Numbered from the stretch's first letter, positions 7,817 to 17,441 are shown. The stretch: DNA of 36,128 nt from Nitratiruptor sp. (GCA_015494535.1 WGBC01000050.1:1-36128), one strand, 5' to 3'. Made by a program: numbers and translations. The notes: generated by a model not told the origin, from the letters alone.

Positions 7817-9050
7817 CTTTACCTTTGACTTGTGCCGTGAGCCTGTAAGATAAATCTTGCAGCTCTATATCGTCACCTATCGCTACGTTTTCCAAAGCGA
7901 CAGGCTTGCCATCTTTGATCACTTGAGCAAAGGCAGGAGGTGTCTTTTTACTCTCATATGCAAACTGCAGCTTTTGTTGCAAGTGATCAAGCTCTTGATA
8001 TTTTTTGTGCATGATGGATTGTATTGCGTTTTGGATGGAATTTTTGATTTGAGGCAAAAGCTGGGCTTTGTGCGATAGCTGCATCTGCATTGCTTGCTGC
8101 AGCGTGGCATACAGGCTTTGCATTTGTGAGAGGTAGAGAGCTATCTTTTTTTGCGGAGAGAGTTGCTGCAGGGATCGCTGCACATAGAGCATATCTTGCT
8201 CTTTCAAAGCCGCAATGGAGAGCATGCGCTTATACATACGCTCTTGCAAGATATCGAGCATCTGCAAAACTTCCATTCTATCTGGCAAGATCATCTCCAT
8301 AGCTGCACTAGGAGTTGGAGCTCTCAGATCCGCTACAAAATCGCTTATTACATAATCTATCTCATGCCCCACTGCAGATACCACGGGTGTCTTTGCCTCA
8401 AAAATGGCTTTGGCTACTATCTCTTCGTTAAAACACCATAAATCCTCTAAACTCCCTCCTCCGCGCCCTACAATCATCACATCCGCCCCAAGGCCGTCGG
8501 CCACCCTTATGGCTTCTGCTAGCTCCTGTGCCGCTTCCTTGCCCTGCACGAGGCTATTGACGACATAGATTTTCACCAAAGGCCAGCGTTTGTTGGCAAC
8601 CCTTAGCATATCCTGCAAGGCTGCGGAGGTTTTGGAGGTAACTATCGCAATACTTCGCACAAAATCGGGAATAGATCGGTTTTTTGCAAAATAGCCCTCT
8701 TTTTCCAGCCGCTCTTTTAACTGCTTAAAAGCAATCTGCAGAGATCCCTCACCTGCTGGGTGAAGCTCCTTGGCATAGAGCTGGTACTCTCCTCTTGGCG
8801 AATAGAGCCCAATTCTACCACCCACTATGAGCTTTTGCCCCTCTTCCACCCTAAAAGGAACATTTGCTAGATCGCTTCGAAACATTACTACGCGAATTAC
8901 GCTTTTGTCATCTTTAAGACTGAAGTAGAGATGCCCGCTTGTGTGGTATGTAGGCCTGCTCACCTCTCCTTCTACGAATACTTGCGTAAAGTGCGATTCC
9001 AAAAGGTTCTTTATCTGCTGGGTTAGTTCACTCACTTGTAAGATCTTCAT
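7806..9050 (-). CDS. xseA: Exonuclease VII large subunit
   Basis: XseA is the catalytic large subunit of exonuclease VII, which degrades single-stranded DNA in both directions. The 414 residues comprise an N-terminal OB-fold (about 1-100) and the catalytic domain with the conserved GRGGGSLEDLWCFNEE, SAVGHEIDY and DLRAPTPSAAME motifs. A glutamine-rich helical region (about 245-370) follows, which in the family binds XseB subunits. The small subunit gene xseB is not in this window. The ATG overlaps the upstream EAL gene stop by 4 bases (ATGA). Confidence 0.96.
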   Translation of the reverse strand: MKILQVSELTQQIKNLLESHFTQVFVEGEVSRPTYHTSGHLYFSLKDDKSVIRVVMFRSDLANVPFRVEEGQKLIVGGRIGLYSPRGEYQLYAKELHPAGEGSLQIAFKQLKERLEKEGYFAKNRSIPDFVRSIAIVTSKTSAALQDMLRVANKRWPLVKIYVVNSLVQGKEAAQELAEAIRVADGLGADVMIVGRGGGSLEDLWCFNEEIVAKAIFEAKTPVVSAVGHEIDYVISDFVADLRAPTPSAAMEMILPDRMEVLQMLDILQERMYKRMLSIAALKEQDMLYVQRSLQQLSPQKKIALYLSQMQSLYATLQQAMQMQLSHKAQLLPQIKNSIQNAIQSIMHKKYQELDHLQQKLQFAYESKKTPPAFAQVIKDGKPVALENVAIGDDIELQDLSYRLTAQVKGKDAL

Positions 9051-12000
9051 CGTAAAAACTCCAAAGCTTTTTCCAATACGACTGCTCTACTATAGAAGAA
9101 TCCTTGAAAATAATCACACCCTTGCTCTTGCAAAAATCGCAAAACCTTTTCGTTTTCTACCCCTTCAGCCGTCACGGTATAATCGAAAATTTTGGCTATC
9201 TCCACAATCTTTTCTACGATGACATCATTTTTATTCTCAAAAAGATTGAGGATGAAGCTTTTGTCTATCTTGATTTCATTGATAGGAAGATCGCGCAAAT
9301 AGCTCAACGAGGAATATCCCGTACCAAAATCATCTATGGCAATTTTTACGCCGATATCTTGCAATTTTCTCATTTGCTCGATTGCATAATCGGTATCTTT
9401 GACGAGCGCGTCCTCCACGATTTCCAAGATTATGGAGCTGGCTTTCTTGTCCATGAGCTTATTGTATAGCTCTTGCATGAAACGCTTGTTGTTAAACTGC
9501 TCTGTTGAAATATTGATAGCAACCTCCACATCTTTGTAGTGGTGCATCCTCTCCATATCCTTAAGCACATGTTCCACCACATACATGGTCATATCATACA
9601 CAAGCCTCGTACCTTTGATAAAGGAGAAGAATTTATCTGGATACAAAAAGCCATAGAGGATGGAGTCCCAGCGTATCAGTGCTTCGAATCCCACCACTTC
9701 ACCTGTTTGCAAAGCGACTTTTGGCTGGTAGAATATCTTAAATTCGCCGTTTTTAATCCCCTTTTCAATCTCTCTTTTCATCACCAAAAACTGCTTCGAT
9801 TCAATATCTAACTTCTCATCGTAAAAGCTAAAACTTCTTTTGCCATTTTTCTTACTATAATACATCGCGATATCGGCATTAGTGATCACATCCTCTGGAC
9901 CCTTTTCATCCATTGGAAAGATGTAGATACCTATGCTAAAGGCTATGTCTATTTCAATATCGTTGATGATGACCGGCTTTTCGTAGATGTCTAGCAGCTT
10001 TTGCGCTACAATCGCCGCCCTGCTACTGGCAGCTTGGAGATCTTTACCGATATCGACTAAAACTAAAGCAAACTCATCCCCGCTAATTCTTGCAACTATA
10101 TCTCGCTCTTTTTTGATACTTTTAAGCTTTTGGGATACCTCGATGAGCACCTTGTCGCCAACGGCATGGCCGTACGAGTCATTGATATATTTGAAATTAT
10201 CGAGATCAATGAACAAGAAAGCGTTGAGAAACTGCTCTTTTTTTGCAGTATGGCGCACGATTTCAAGCTCTTCGAGAAGTTTGCCTCTATTGAAGATCTC
10301 AGTTAGAAGATCGTGGGTTGCACGTCTTTCGTTCTCCTCTTGGATCTTTTTAAGATCACTTATATCAAAAAAGTGAGAAATGTAATTTTTAATCTCGCCA
10401 TTTTTATCTCTAATGGCGGTGATGGAGAGAATCTCCGGATAGATGGTGCCATCCTTTTTGCGGTTGTAAATCTCTCCTTTCCAGTAGCCTTTTTCCTTGA
10501 TATCTCGCCACATCTTCTCATAAAACTGCACAGAGTGTTTGCCAGATTTGAGTATCGATGGATTTTTGCCCAACACTTCTTGCTCTTTGTAGCCAGTGAT
10601 CTCCTCGAAAGCTTTGTTGACTTTGACAATATCGCCATTTTTATCAGTAATCACGATGGCTTCATGCGCCTCAAAGGTATGGCTCAAAAGCGCAAGCTCC
10701 TCTTGAAGATCTTTTTGTCTTTTTTGCAGTTCGAGCTGTTGCAGGCTCGATTCGAAAATATCGATCATTCTCATGACAACGTCGATAACACGCGTAGAAA
10801 TGGTGTTTTTACTAGCCACTACCAAAATCAGCCTACACTTTTGGCTCAGCAAAATTGGAAAAATTGCGATAGATTTGATATCGTGCGCAAGCAGCTCTTT
10901 GTGTTTGATGGCAAGCACTTTATGCTGCCTTTTTGCACGCACATCTTCGATAGTGTCTGCAAGGAGTTCTTTTAAATTCTCGTTAATAAAAGAGATCGCC
11001 ACTTTTTCTACCGCCACAATCTCATCGTTTTTGCAATTGGTTATATAAAGAAACTTAAATAGCGCCGTTTTATCCAAAAAGACGGCAAAGAGATTGACCA
11101 GAGCTTGAAAGTTATCTATATGCAAAACATTTTCTGAAAATTCTGAAAAGATAGAGTAGAGCGATTTATCTTTTTTGATGATGTTGTAATAGAGTGTAAT
11201 CTTTTGCAATAGATCGTTGAAAAGCTGCAAAAAGATAACCAGCGAAATGATAGCCAATATCCATATCACCGCACTCCAAAGCAGCGTATAAAAAGCTTTT
11301 TGCTTCAACATGTATTGAAAATGAATAATTTTTTTCAATACGTCATACTCGATCACAAAAAGCGTATCGATATAGCGAGTAGCGATATTCCACCACTGCT
11401 TGGAAGTTTTAAGGAATTGATGATGATTGATGATGCTCTTTTTCAATCCTTCAAAATCATTTTGCAAAGAGATAGGGAGCTTCTTCTTAAAAAGTATGGC
11501 TACCTGGTAGGGCATATTTTTCTCTAATAGTTTTTTAAGAGCCTGGTATTGGATTTCCAATTCTATTATCTTTGGCAGCAGCGACTTTTGCTCTTGGGTT
11601 TTGCTCAATAAAAAGGCAATGAGCGCTCTTTGCTTACCGCTGATTTCTGTCAGCTCCAAGATATTGTGAAAGGTTAAAGCGTAGCGCAAAAACTCTTCGT
11701 TGATATAGTCGTTGTGCAAAATCTGTGTAGAAGCGATGAGTCTTTCGATAGCTTTGCTGTATTGATGCATAATAGCTAGAAGTTCCATTTTATTTTGATC
11801 GATTTGTTTACGAAGAGTATGCAGCTTATCAAGATATGCGATAATCTCCTTGATTCGCACCCCAGCGTCAAAATCGTTTCGATAAAGAAAATCTAGAAAT
11901 TTGTTTACAAGTTTGTCGCTCTTTTGCCGGGCAGCTTTGAGGCTGTTGCGATATTTTGGATCGGAGAGTGCAAGAATCGAGAGTCCTCGCTCTTTTTGCA

Positions 12001-12181
12001 GATTTTGTACCAGCAATAGCGCATACTGCGCGTATTCTACCTCTTTTTGTAGGTTCTTGCTCCTTTGGTATGCAACATAGTTGCTATAAACCGAAGTGCT
12101 GGAAAAATAGATCAGCCCAATTGCTGGAATGAGAAGTATGATAAGAATTTTATATTGTAAACTCTTAACAAACTTTTCCAA
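9047..12181 (-). CDS. NIT-PAS-GGDEF-EAL c-di-GMP protein
   Basis: A 1044-residue membrane protein for cyclic di-GMP turnover. Order: membrane helix 11-27; a helical NIT-type sensor (about 50-290), the nitrate/nitrite-sensing domain, with the typical QKERGLS at 62-68; membrane helix 298-320; a GAF-like segment (about 345-460, uncertain); a PAS domain (about 500-612); GGDEF with SGDEF at 700-704; and EAL with EAL at 833-835, DDFGTGYSSL at 950-959 and AEGVEN at 1005-1010. EAL motifs look intact. In GGDEF the first glycine is serine, which is often tolerated, and the inhibitory RxxD site reads KERD. The start is TTG, 17 bases inside the end of ubiE. The sensor half is strikingly AT-rich (15 of 60 bases are G/C at 11281-11340). 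Confidence 0.9.
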   Translation of the reverse strand: MEKFVKSLQYKILIILLIPAIGLIYFSSTSVYSNYVAYQRSKNLQKEVEYAQYALLLVQNLQKERGLSILALSDPKYRNSLKAARQKSDKLVNKFLDFLYRNDFDAGVRIKEIIAYLDKLHTLRKQIDQNKMELLAIMHQYSKAIERLIASTQILHNDYINEEFLRYALTFHNILELTEISGKQRALIAFLLSKTQEQKSLLPKIIELEIQYQALKKLLEKNMPYQVAILFKKKLPISLQNDFEGLKKSIINHHQFLKTSKQWWNIATRYIDTLFVIEYDVLKKIIHFQYMLKQKAFYTLLWSAVIWILAIISLVIFLQLFNDLLQKITLYYNIIKKDKSLYSIFSEFSENVLHIDNFQALVNLFAVFLDKTALFKFLYITNCKNDEIVAVEKVAISFINENLKELLADTIEDVRAKRQHKVLAIKHKELLAHDIKSIAIFPILLSQKCRLILVVASKNTISTRVIDVVMRMIDIFESSLQQLELQKRQKDLQEELALLSHTFEAHEAIVITDKNGDIVKVNKAFEEITGYKEQEVLGKNPSILKSGKHSVQFYEKMWRDIKEKGYWKGEIYNRKKDGTIYPEILSITAIRDKNGEIKNYISHFFDISDLKKIQEENERRATHDLLTEIFNRGKLLEELEIVRHTAKKEQFLNAFLFIDLDNFKYINDSYGHAVGDKVLIEVSQKLKSIKKERDIVARISGDEFALVLVDIGKDLQAASSRAAIVAQKLLDIYEKPVIINDIEIDIAFSIGIYIFPMDEKGPEDVITNADIAMYYSKKNGKRSFSFYDEKLDIESKQFLVMKREIEKGIKNGEFKIFYQPKVALQTGEVVGFEALIRWDSILYGFLYPDKFFSFIKGTRLVYDMTMYVVEHVLKDMERMHHYKDVEVAINISTEQFNNKRFMQELYNKLMDKKASSIILEIVEDALVKDTDYAIEQMRKLQDIGVKIAIDDFGTGYSSLSYLRDLPINEIKIDKSFILNLFENKNDVIVEKIVEIAKIFDYTVTAEGVENEKVLRFLQEQGCDYFQGFFYSRAVVLEKALEFLR

Positions 12182-12887
12182 CTTTTCTCGCTATGAATAG
12201 AGTTGAGATTCCAAAAGAAAAGGATGCGACATTCTCCATCTTGAAGCCGCTCTCTTGCAACTCTCTAATGAGCTGCTCGGTGGTCAAAAACGCATCGATG
12301 GAGTTTGGTAGATACTCGTACGCATCCCTATTACCCGATACCATCCCACCAACGGCTGGCAAAATCTTTTTCATATAGAGTTCCACCATCCTATCCATGA
12401 GAGTGCTTTTTTCTCTTTTTGTAAACTCAAGAATCACCAAAATCCCCTCTGGCTTGAGGATCCTGTAAAACTCCTCTATCGCCTTTTTTCGCTCAACCAC
12501 ATTGCGTATCCCATAGGTGATGCTCACAAATTCGCAGCTGCTATCATCTAGTGGGATATCTTGTGCGTACGCCTCTATGTAGTTGAACTGCGGGAATTTC
12601 TCTTTGGCTACCTCCAACATCCCCAAAGAGGGATCGACTCCAGTGAAACTCTTAACATCGATGCCTCTTTTTTGTGCGATCTTTTGCCAAAAGCCCAGCA
12701 TATCGCCAGTGCCGCATGCCACATCCACAATTTGATAGATATCTTTCTTGTCATAGAGCCCAAAAGCCCTCTCACAGGCGCGCTTACGCCAGGCTATGTC
12801 GCTGCCAAAGCTAAGCACCCTGTTGGCAAGGTCGTAGCTTTTTGCGATATCATCAAACATTGATACGATCTTTTTTTGTTTATCCAT
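12165..12887 (-). CDS. ubiE: Demethylmenaquinone methyltransferase
   Basis: A class I SAM-dependent methyltransferase of the UbiE/MenG family that methylates demethylmenaquinone, the last step to menaquinone. The 240 residues include the family signature YDLANRVLSFGSDIAWRKRA at 18-37, the SAM-binding motif VDVACGTGDML (54-64), and the later signatures SITYGIRNV and ILEFTKRE. The organism appears to use menaquinone rather than ubiquinone (see the deaminase), so the MenG role is more likely than UbiE. GGAGCAGAA precedes the ATG, which overlaps the ribD stop by 8 bases. Confidence 0.94.
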   Translation of the reverse strand: MDKQKKIVSMFDDIAKSYDLANRVLSFGSDIAWRKRACERAFGLYDKKDIYQIVDVACGTGDMLGFWQKIAQKRGIDVKSFTGVDPSLGMLEVAKEKFPQFNYIEAYAQDIPLDDSSCEFVSITYGIRNVVERKKAIEEFYRILKPEGILVILEFTKREKSTLMDRMVELYMKKILPAVGGMVSGNRDAYEYLPNSIDAFLTTEQLIRELQESGFKMENVASFSFGISTLFIARKVGKVC

Positions 12888-13881
12888 TTCTGCTCCAAAT
12901 TAGTAGATCCTCGCCTATTTTTTGCGTATGCAAAAAAGTTACCTTCTTGTTTAAAGCGTAGTTGGTCTTGGCTAGCATTTTTGGCGCCACAAAGACCATA
13001 TACCAATCCACCAAACTTCTCGTAACCCTAAGCATCCCCTCGCCACCTTCGATCATAATGAATTTATATTCTTGAATTTTCTCAAGATCCGATTCTATGA
13101 AAACTTTTCTATCATTTACCTTGAACAGCGGGATTTTGGGGTTGATGTTCTGCTTTTTTGAATATATCAACACATCCGGCGCACTGCCGCCAACGAGCCT
13201 GCTATCGAGCGTAGGTTTGTCTATGCGAACCGTATTGCCGCCAATAACCAAGAGATCTATTTTGTCTCTGAGCTTGTGCACAAGCTCTCTCGAAGCCAAA
13301 GAGCTAATGACGCCACCAGTAATATTGGCGTTGAGTGTTTGGGCGTATTTGAAAAATATGAATCTACCTTTGCTCCATTTAACGAAGGGCTCCAAGAGAT
13401 CCTTAGCCTCTTGCTCCTTGACGCCGACAGTCACTTTGATGCCTTGTTCTTTGAGGTAGTTCGCACCACCCGTAGCTTTTGGATTGGGATCGAGCGTGGC
13501 GATGACCACTCGCTTAAAGCCAAGATCTTTTAGCAATAGCGAGCATGGAGGGGTCCTGCCATAGTGAAAGCATGGCTCAAGCGTCACATACATCGTAGCG
13601 TCATCAAAGAGGTTTTTAGCATATTTTTGCAAATAGTTGTGCAGGTGTAAGGACTCTTCGATCTGTAAAATATCGCTATCACCCGTGAGGCGGTAGTAGG
13701 CTTCCTTGATGGCTTCCACCTCCGCGTGGGGTTTGCCAGCTTGGATATGCGCGGCGATACTGAGCAGCCTGCCATTTTTGACCACCGCAGCACCAACTGC
13801 AGGATTGGGGTAAGTTAATCCTTGATATTTCCAAGCCTCGTCAATAGCGGCTTGCATATAAAAAGCATCTAAATCTACCAT
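12880..13881 (-). CDS. ribD: Riboflavin biosynthesis deaminase/reductase RibD
   Basis: RibD is bifunctional: a zinc deaminase on the pyrimidine intermediate followed by an NADPH reductase. The 333 residues contain the deaminase domain with zinc ligands HAE (His52, Glu54) and PCFHYGRTPPC (Cys104, Cys113). The reductase-like domain follows from about residue 155. Roughly 30 extra residues (about 63-93) are inserted between the HAE and PCxxxxxxxxC motifs, which seems usual in Campylobacterota. The reductase half is somewhat short, so its activity is less certain than that of the deaminase. The ATG overlaps the rimP stop by 7 bases. Confidence 0.93.
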   Translation of the reverse strand: MVDLDAFYMQAAIDEAWKYQGLTYPNPAVGAAVVKNGRLLSIAAHIQAGKPHAEVEAIKEAYYRLTGDSDILQIEESLHLHNYLQKYAKNLFDDATMYVTLEPCFHYGRTPPCSLLLKDLGFKRVVIATLDPNPKATGGANYLKEQGIKVTVGVKEQEAKDLLEPFVKWSKGRFIFFKYAQTLNANITGGVISSLASRELVHKLRDKIDLLVIGGNTVRIDKPTLDSRLVGGSAPDVLIYSKKQNINPKIPLFKVNDRKVFIESDLEKIQEYKFIMIEGGEGMLRVTRSLVDWYMVFVAPKMLAKTNYALNKKVTFLHTQKIGEDLLIWSRNG

Positions 13882-14303
13882 TCAAAATAGGTCTTTGCAC
13901 TTGCTATTTCATCCAAAGAAACTTTACGATCACCATCTTTAGTAAGCACCACCACATCCTTATCCTCCACTCTCTCTAACTTGCCTTCCACCACTTCGCC
14001 GCCAATCGTGGTGATACGCACATTCTCACCAATGGAGTTTTGGAAATGGGAAGGTTTTTTGAGTTTTCTCTCGACTCCCGGCGAGCTCACTTCTAGATAG
14101 TACTCCCCTTTTACCGGCGGATGCACATCAAGTAGCGGAGAGATGAGATTGGAGACCTGCGCGCACTTGTCAAGATCCACTCCCTCTTTCGCCTTGATGG
14201 TGACGCGGTAAATTGTCTTACCGCGCTCGCTTACCGTCTCGATGTCATAAAGCGTGGCGCCGCAAGACTCCACTATTTTTTGGATTTCCTGCTCGAGGCT
14301 CAC
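13875..14303 (-). CDS. rimP: Ribosome maturation factor RimP
   Basis: RimP assists late assembly of the 30S subunit. The 142-residue protein has the N-terminal alpha/beta domain with the conserved VDLDKCAQVSN, the signature YYLEVSSPGVERKLKKP (about 73-89), and a C-terminal SH3-like barrel. The start is GTG, overlapping the rbfA stop as GTGA, a typical coupled arrangement. It is the fourth of the ylxR-infB-rbfA-rimP translation group. Confidence 0.95.
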   Translation of the reverse strand: MSLEQEIQKIVESCGATLYDIETVSERGKTIYRVTIKAKEGVDLDKCAQVSNLISPLLDVHPPVKGEYYLEVSSPGVERKLKKPSHFQNSIGENVRITTIGGEVVEGKLERVEDKDVVVLTKDGDRKVSLDEIASAKTYFEW

Positions 14304-14653
14304 TTGTTATCCTTTATTTTGGCAAAAAGCTCTTCTATCTTTTTTTGCTGATCGAGCAGCTCGTCAAACTTGAAGTGAAATTTTGGGCACTTGAACCACC
14401 CGCTCATCTCCAAGCAGTAGCTTTGTAAAATGGGAGCCGCTTTCTTGAGAGCTTTGAGGATCTCTTTTTGCTCCTCGGGGGTATAGATGGATTTGTCGAT
14501 ATAAACATCCGCGTCATACCCTCCGCGCTTCACATCCACATCCGTCACGGTTAATCCACGTAGTCGCTCGTCCGCCAACTCTCCCAATGCTTCGGAGATT
14601 AGCTCAATCAATAAAGAGGCTTGCCTTTTTCGTTTGATCTCGGACATGCTCAT
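14300..14653 (-). CDS. rbfA: Ribosome-binding factor A
   Basis: RbfA binds the 30S subunit and helps 16S rRNA 5' end maturation and cold adaptation. The 117-residue protein shows the KH-like family pattern: an N-terminal helix with KRKRQASLLIELISEALGEL, then DERLRGLTVTDVDVKRGGYDA, and KAAPILQSYC. The ATG at 14653 has AAGGAG 5 bases upstream; a second ATG at 14647 is less well placed. It follows infB by 9 bases. Confidence 0.93.
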   Translation of the reverse strand: MSMSEIKRKRQASLLIELISEALGELADERLRGLTVTDVDVKRGGYDADVYIDKSIYTPEEQKEILKALKKAAPILQSYCLEMSGWFKCPKFHFKFDELLDQQKKIEELFAKIKDNK

Positions 14654-14662
14654 ACTAGCTCC

Positions 14663-17182
14663 TTACAGCGTCGCCGCCTCTTCGATCTCTTTATAGGCTT
14701 CGATAATGTCTCCAACCTTGATGTCGTTGAAGTTTTCGATCATCATACCGCACTCATACCCTTTGCTCACCTCTTTGACATCGTCTTTAAAACGCTTGAG
14801 CGAACTTATGGCGCTATCGTAGATCACCACCCCATCGCGGATAACACGCGCTTTGGCGTTTCTCTCTATCACACCATCTATCACCATACATCCGGCAATC
14901 GTCCCCACTTTTGGCACGTTGAAAGTCTCGCGCACTTCGGCCTGTCCGATGGTTTCTTCTTTGATAACAGGCGAGAGCATACCACTCAGCAGCGCTTTGA
15001 CTTCATCTATCAAATCATAGATGATTGAGTAAGTCTTTATAGTCACACCAAGTTGCTTCGCTTTCTCTTTGACGCTGCCAGTTGGCCGCACATTGAAGCC
15101 CAAAATCACCGCATTCTCACTGGCATCCGCCAATGTCACGTCACTCTCGCTAATGGCTCCGACACCTGCGTGGATGATATCGACTTTAACCTCTTCGTTC
15201 TTGAGTTTCTCAAGGCTTGATTTTATAGCCTCAAGGCTTCCTTGTGTATCGGCTTTGATGATGACAGGAAGTTTTTTAAGCTGCCCCTCTTTAACAAGCT
15301 GGCTAAGCTCTTCAAGGGTAACTTTCGTAGTTTTGCTAAGCTCTTTTTGCCTTTCATATTCGGCTCGTCTTTCAGCATAGACTCTAGCGGTTTCGGCATC
15401 TTTGACCGCCACCATAATCTCCCCAGCTGGCGGTACCTTATCTAGTCCCACCACCATACCAGGCTCGCTTGGAGTTCTTTGCTTCACCATCTTACCCAAA
15501 TCGTCAATAATGGCTCGCACTCTCCCATATGCCACGCCGCACACGACATGATCGCCAACTTTGAGCGTTCCATTTTTCACTATCACGGTGGCTACCGGTC
15601 CTCGCCCTTTTTCCAAAGAGCTCTCAATCACTACAGCTTTTGCCTCTCTTTTAGGATTGGCTTTGAGCTCCATAAGTTCAGCCTGCAACAATATGGTATC
15701 GAGTAGATCATCCACTCCATCACCAGTTTTCGCACTTACAGGCACAAATTCATACTCGCCACCCCATTCACTTGGCGTAATGCCAATTTCTGCCATTTGC
15801 GATTTCACTAGATCTGGATTGGCGTCAGGCTTATCTATTTTGTTGATGGCCACGATTATAGGTACTTCAGCTGTTTTAGCGTGATTGACCGCCTCGACAG
15901 TCTGTGGCTTAACTCCATCATCCGCGGCGACCACGATAATGGCAATGTCTGTTGCTTGCGCACCTCGAGCACGCATTTCGGTAAAGGCTTCGTGCCCCGG
16001 AGTATCGATGAACGTGATTTTCTTGCCATCTTTTTGGATCATGTATGCACCGATATGCTGCGTAATCCCACCAGCCTCTTTCTCCGCCACTTTGGAATTT
16101 CTAATGTAGTCAAGTAACGATGTCTTTCCATGATCTACGTGTCCCATAATGGTGATAACAGGCGGGCGCTCCTCAAAGTAATCATCCTCGATGGAATCAT
16201 ACACTTTCAAATAATCGAGCTCCTCAAAAACATCTTTGATCTTAATTTCTAGTCCAAACTCCTCGGCTAAAATCTCGATGGTCTCTTTGTCCAAAAAGTC
16301 GTTTTTGGTAGCCATCATACCGAGATTGAAAAGCACTTTGATAACATCCGCGACGCTCTTGCCGGCTTTTTCCGCAAACTCATAGACCCTCACCTCTTCA
16401 GGGATCTCAACCACTTTGATCTCTTGGCCGGCTTTTGTCTCTTTTTTCTTACGTTTTTTCTTTTTGGATCTGCTAATGCCAGTCTGTTCGACATTGAAGC
16501 TTTTTCTCGCTACTTTTACCTGTTTTTTGGCCTCAGGCTTTTTGGCTGGCTTTTGCTCCTCTTCAACCTTTTGCAGTTCTTCGCTAAAATCGGGAAGCAC
16601 TACCACGTTCTCTTCAAGTTCCAAGCTCACATCGCTTAAATCTCTATCTTCCAAAATTTCTATCTTCTTACCTTCACTCTTTTTGGCTGGTGGAGTCTTT
16701 TTCACTTTTTTAGGTTTTCTTTTGAGTTCCATCGGCTCTTGTGGCTGTGCAGCTTCAGCGGTTTCTGCTTGCTCTTGCACTCTCTCTTCAGGTTTAGGCG
16801 CTCTTTTTTTCTTCACAATCACTAGACCGCGGCGTTTTCTCAGCGTTGGCGGGGTCAAAGACTCTTTTGGACTCTTTTCCTCTCTCTTTTGCTCTTTAAC
16901 TTCTTCAGCCTTCTCTTTGGCAACCTTCTCTTCGATCTTTGTTTCTTTCGGTTTTTCTTCGACTTTTTTCTTGGGCTCTTCTTTGGGCTTAGCTTCCTCT
17001 GGTTTTTGGGTTGTAGCCGCTTCGCCGCTCATAATATATTCTGTGAGCTTTTCTGCCTCTTCGTATGTGACGCTACTGGAGATGGCTTTGACCTTGAGTC
17101 CCATCTCTTTGGCCTTTTCTAAGACATCTTTGCTTTTGAGTCCCAATTCGCTTGCGATCTCATGGATTCGAACTTTATCCAT
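14663..17182 (-). CDS. infB: Translation initiation factor IF-2
   Basis: IF-2 is the GTPase that places initiator tRNA on the 30S subunit and promotes subunit joining. The 839 residues include an N-terminal IF2N helix bundle (about 1-50) and a long lysine/glutamate-rich linker (about 55-240). A second IF2N region (about 250-310) precedes the G domain with [20 protein letters not shown] and NKIDKPDA. Domains II, III and IV follow, ending in [12 protein letters not shown] at 17182 overlaps the ylxR stop by 8 bases. An upstream in-frame TTG at 17188 lies closer to the GGAG site and would add only two residues; the choice between them is open. Confidence 0.97.
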   Translation of the reverse strand: MDKVRIHEIASELGLKSKDVLEKAKEMGLKVKAISSSVTYEEAEKLTEYIMSGEAATTQKPEEAKPKEEPKKKVEEKPKETKIEEKVAKEKAEEVKEQKREEKSPKESLTPPTLRKRRGLVIVKKKRAPKPEERVQEQAETAEAAQPQEPMELKRKPKKVKKTPPAKKSEGKKIEILEDRDLSDVSLELEENVVVLPDFSEELQKVEEEQKPAKKPEAKKQVKVARKSFNVEQTGISRSKKKKRKKKETKAGQEIKVVEIPEEVRVYEFAEKAGKSVADVIKVLFNLGMMATKNDFLDKETIEILAEEFGLEIKIKDVFEELDYLKVYDSIEDDYFEERPPVITIMGHVDHGKTSLLDYIRNSKVAEKEAGGITQHIGAYMIQKDGKKITFIDTPGHEAFTEMRARGAQATDIAIIVVAADDGVKPQTVEAVNHAKTAEVPIIVAINKIDKPDANPDLVKSQMAEIGITPSEWGGEYEFVPVSAKTGDGVDDLLDTILLQAELMELKANPKREAKAVVIESSLEKGRGPVATVIVKNGTLKVGDHVVCGVAYGRVRAIIDDLGKMVKQRTPSEPGMVVGLDKVPPAGEIMVAVKDAETARVYAERRAEYERQKELSKTTKVTLEELSQLVKEGQLKKLPVIIKADTQGSLEAIKSSLEKLKNEEVKVDIIHAGVGAISESDVTLADASENAVILGFNVRPTGSVKEKAKQLGVTIKTYSIIYDLIDEVKALLSGMLSPVIKEETIGQAEVRETFNVPKVGTIAGCMVIDGVIERNAKARVIRDGVVIYDSAISSLKRFKDDVKEVSKGYECGMMIENFNDIKVGDIIEAYKEIEEAATL

Positions 17183-17411
17183 TATCAATTATCTCCTTTA
17201 ACATTTTCAAAGCCGAGGCTGGGTCAGTTTTACAGATTCTGGCGAGATTTTTCGAGAGTTTCTTGTCATCTATGCAGGAGCTGCATATATAAAAACTTCT
17301 ACCTACTCCACCAAATGCAAAGATACGCTTACCTTCGCACTGAAGTCTGTAGAGCTCATCTTGATATCGTCTTGTTTTGCAATTAATGCACATTCTTACT
17401 GGCTTTGACAT
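17175..17411 (-). CDS. ylxR: YlxR family RNA-binding protein
   Basis: A 78-residue YlxR (DUF448) protein, a family regularly found upstream of infB and thought to bind RNA or nucleoid. It has the signature [12 protein letters not shown] near the N-terminus and [10 protein letters not shown] (about 37-46), with four cysteines as two CxxC pairs that could bind metal. The ATG at 17411 has no purine-rich ribosome site in front (the preceding bases are GCCTCA). A strong TATAAT box lies only about 9 bases upstream of the ATG, which hints at a leaderless or near-leaderless transcript. Confidence 0.88.
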   Translation of the reverse strand: MSKPVRMCINCKTRRYQDELYRLQCEGKRIFAFGGVGRSFYICSSCIDDKKLSKNLARICKTDPASALKMLKEIIDNG

Positions 17412-17441
17412 TGAGGCTAATTATATCAAAAAATGATATTA
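17412..17441 (-). promoter_or_regulatory. Probable internal promoter and inverted repeat before ylxR-infB
   Basis: In the thrB-ylxR gap the minus strand holds a perfect TATAAT (17425 to 17420). Overlapping it is an inverted repeat, ATATCA (17423-17428) and TGATAT (17434-17439), around five A residues. Transcription would start about 17413, almost at the ylxR ATG. The -35 region has no consensus but is T-rich. The repeat could be an operator or simply a chance AT palindrome; it is too GC-poor for a strong terminator. Confidence 0.45.

Noticed and set aside
16416-17201. Plus-strand open frame of 261 codons, rich in Ser, Phe and Leu
   Set aside because: It is the complement of the Lys/Glu-rich linker of infB; the apparent hydrophobic protein is a composition artefact.
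17423-17439. ATATCA-AAAAA-TGATAT hairpin as a rho-independent terminator after thrB
   Set aside because: The stem has only one G/C pair per arm and no proper U-tract follows on the transcribed strand; it is better viewed as a promoter-associated palindrome.
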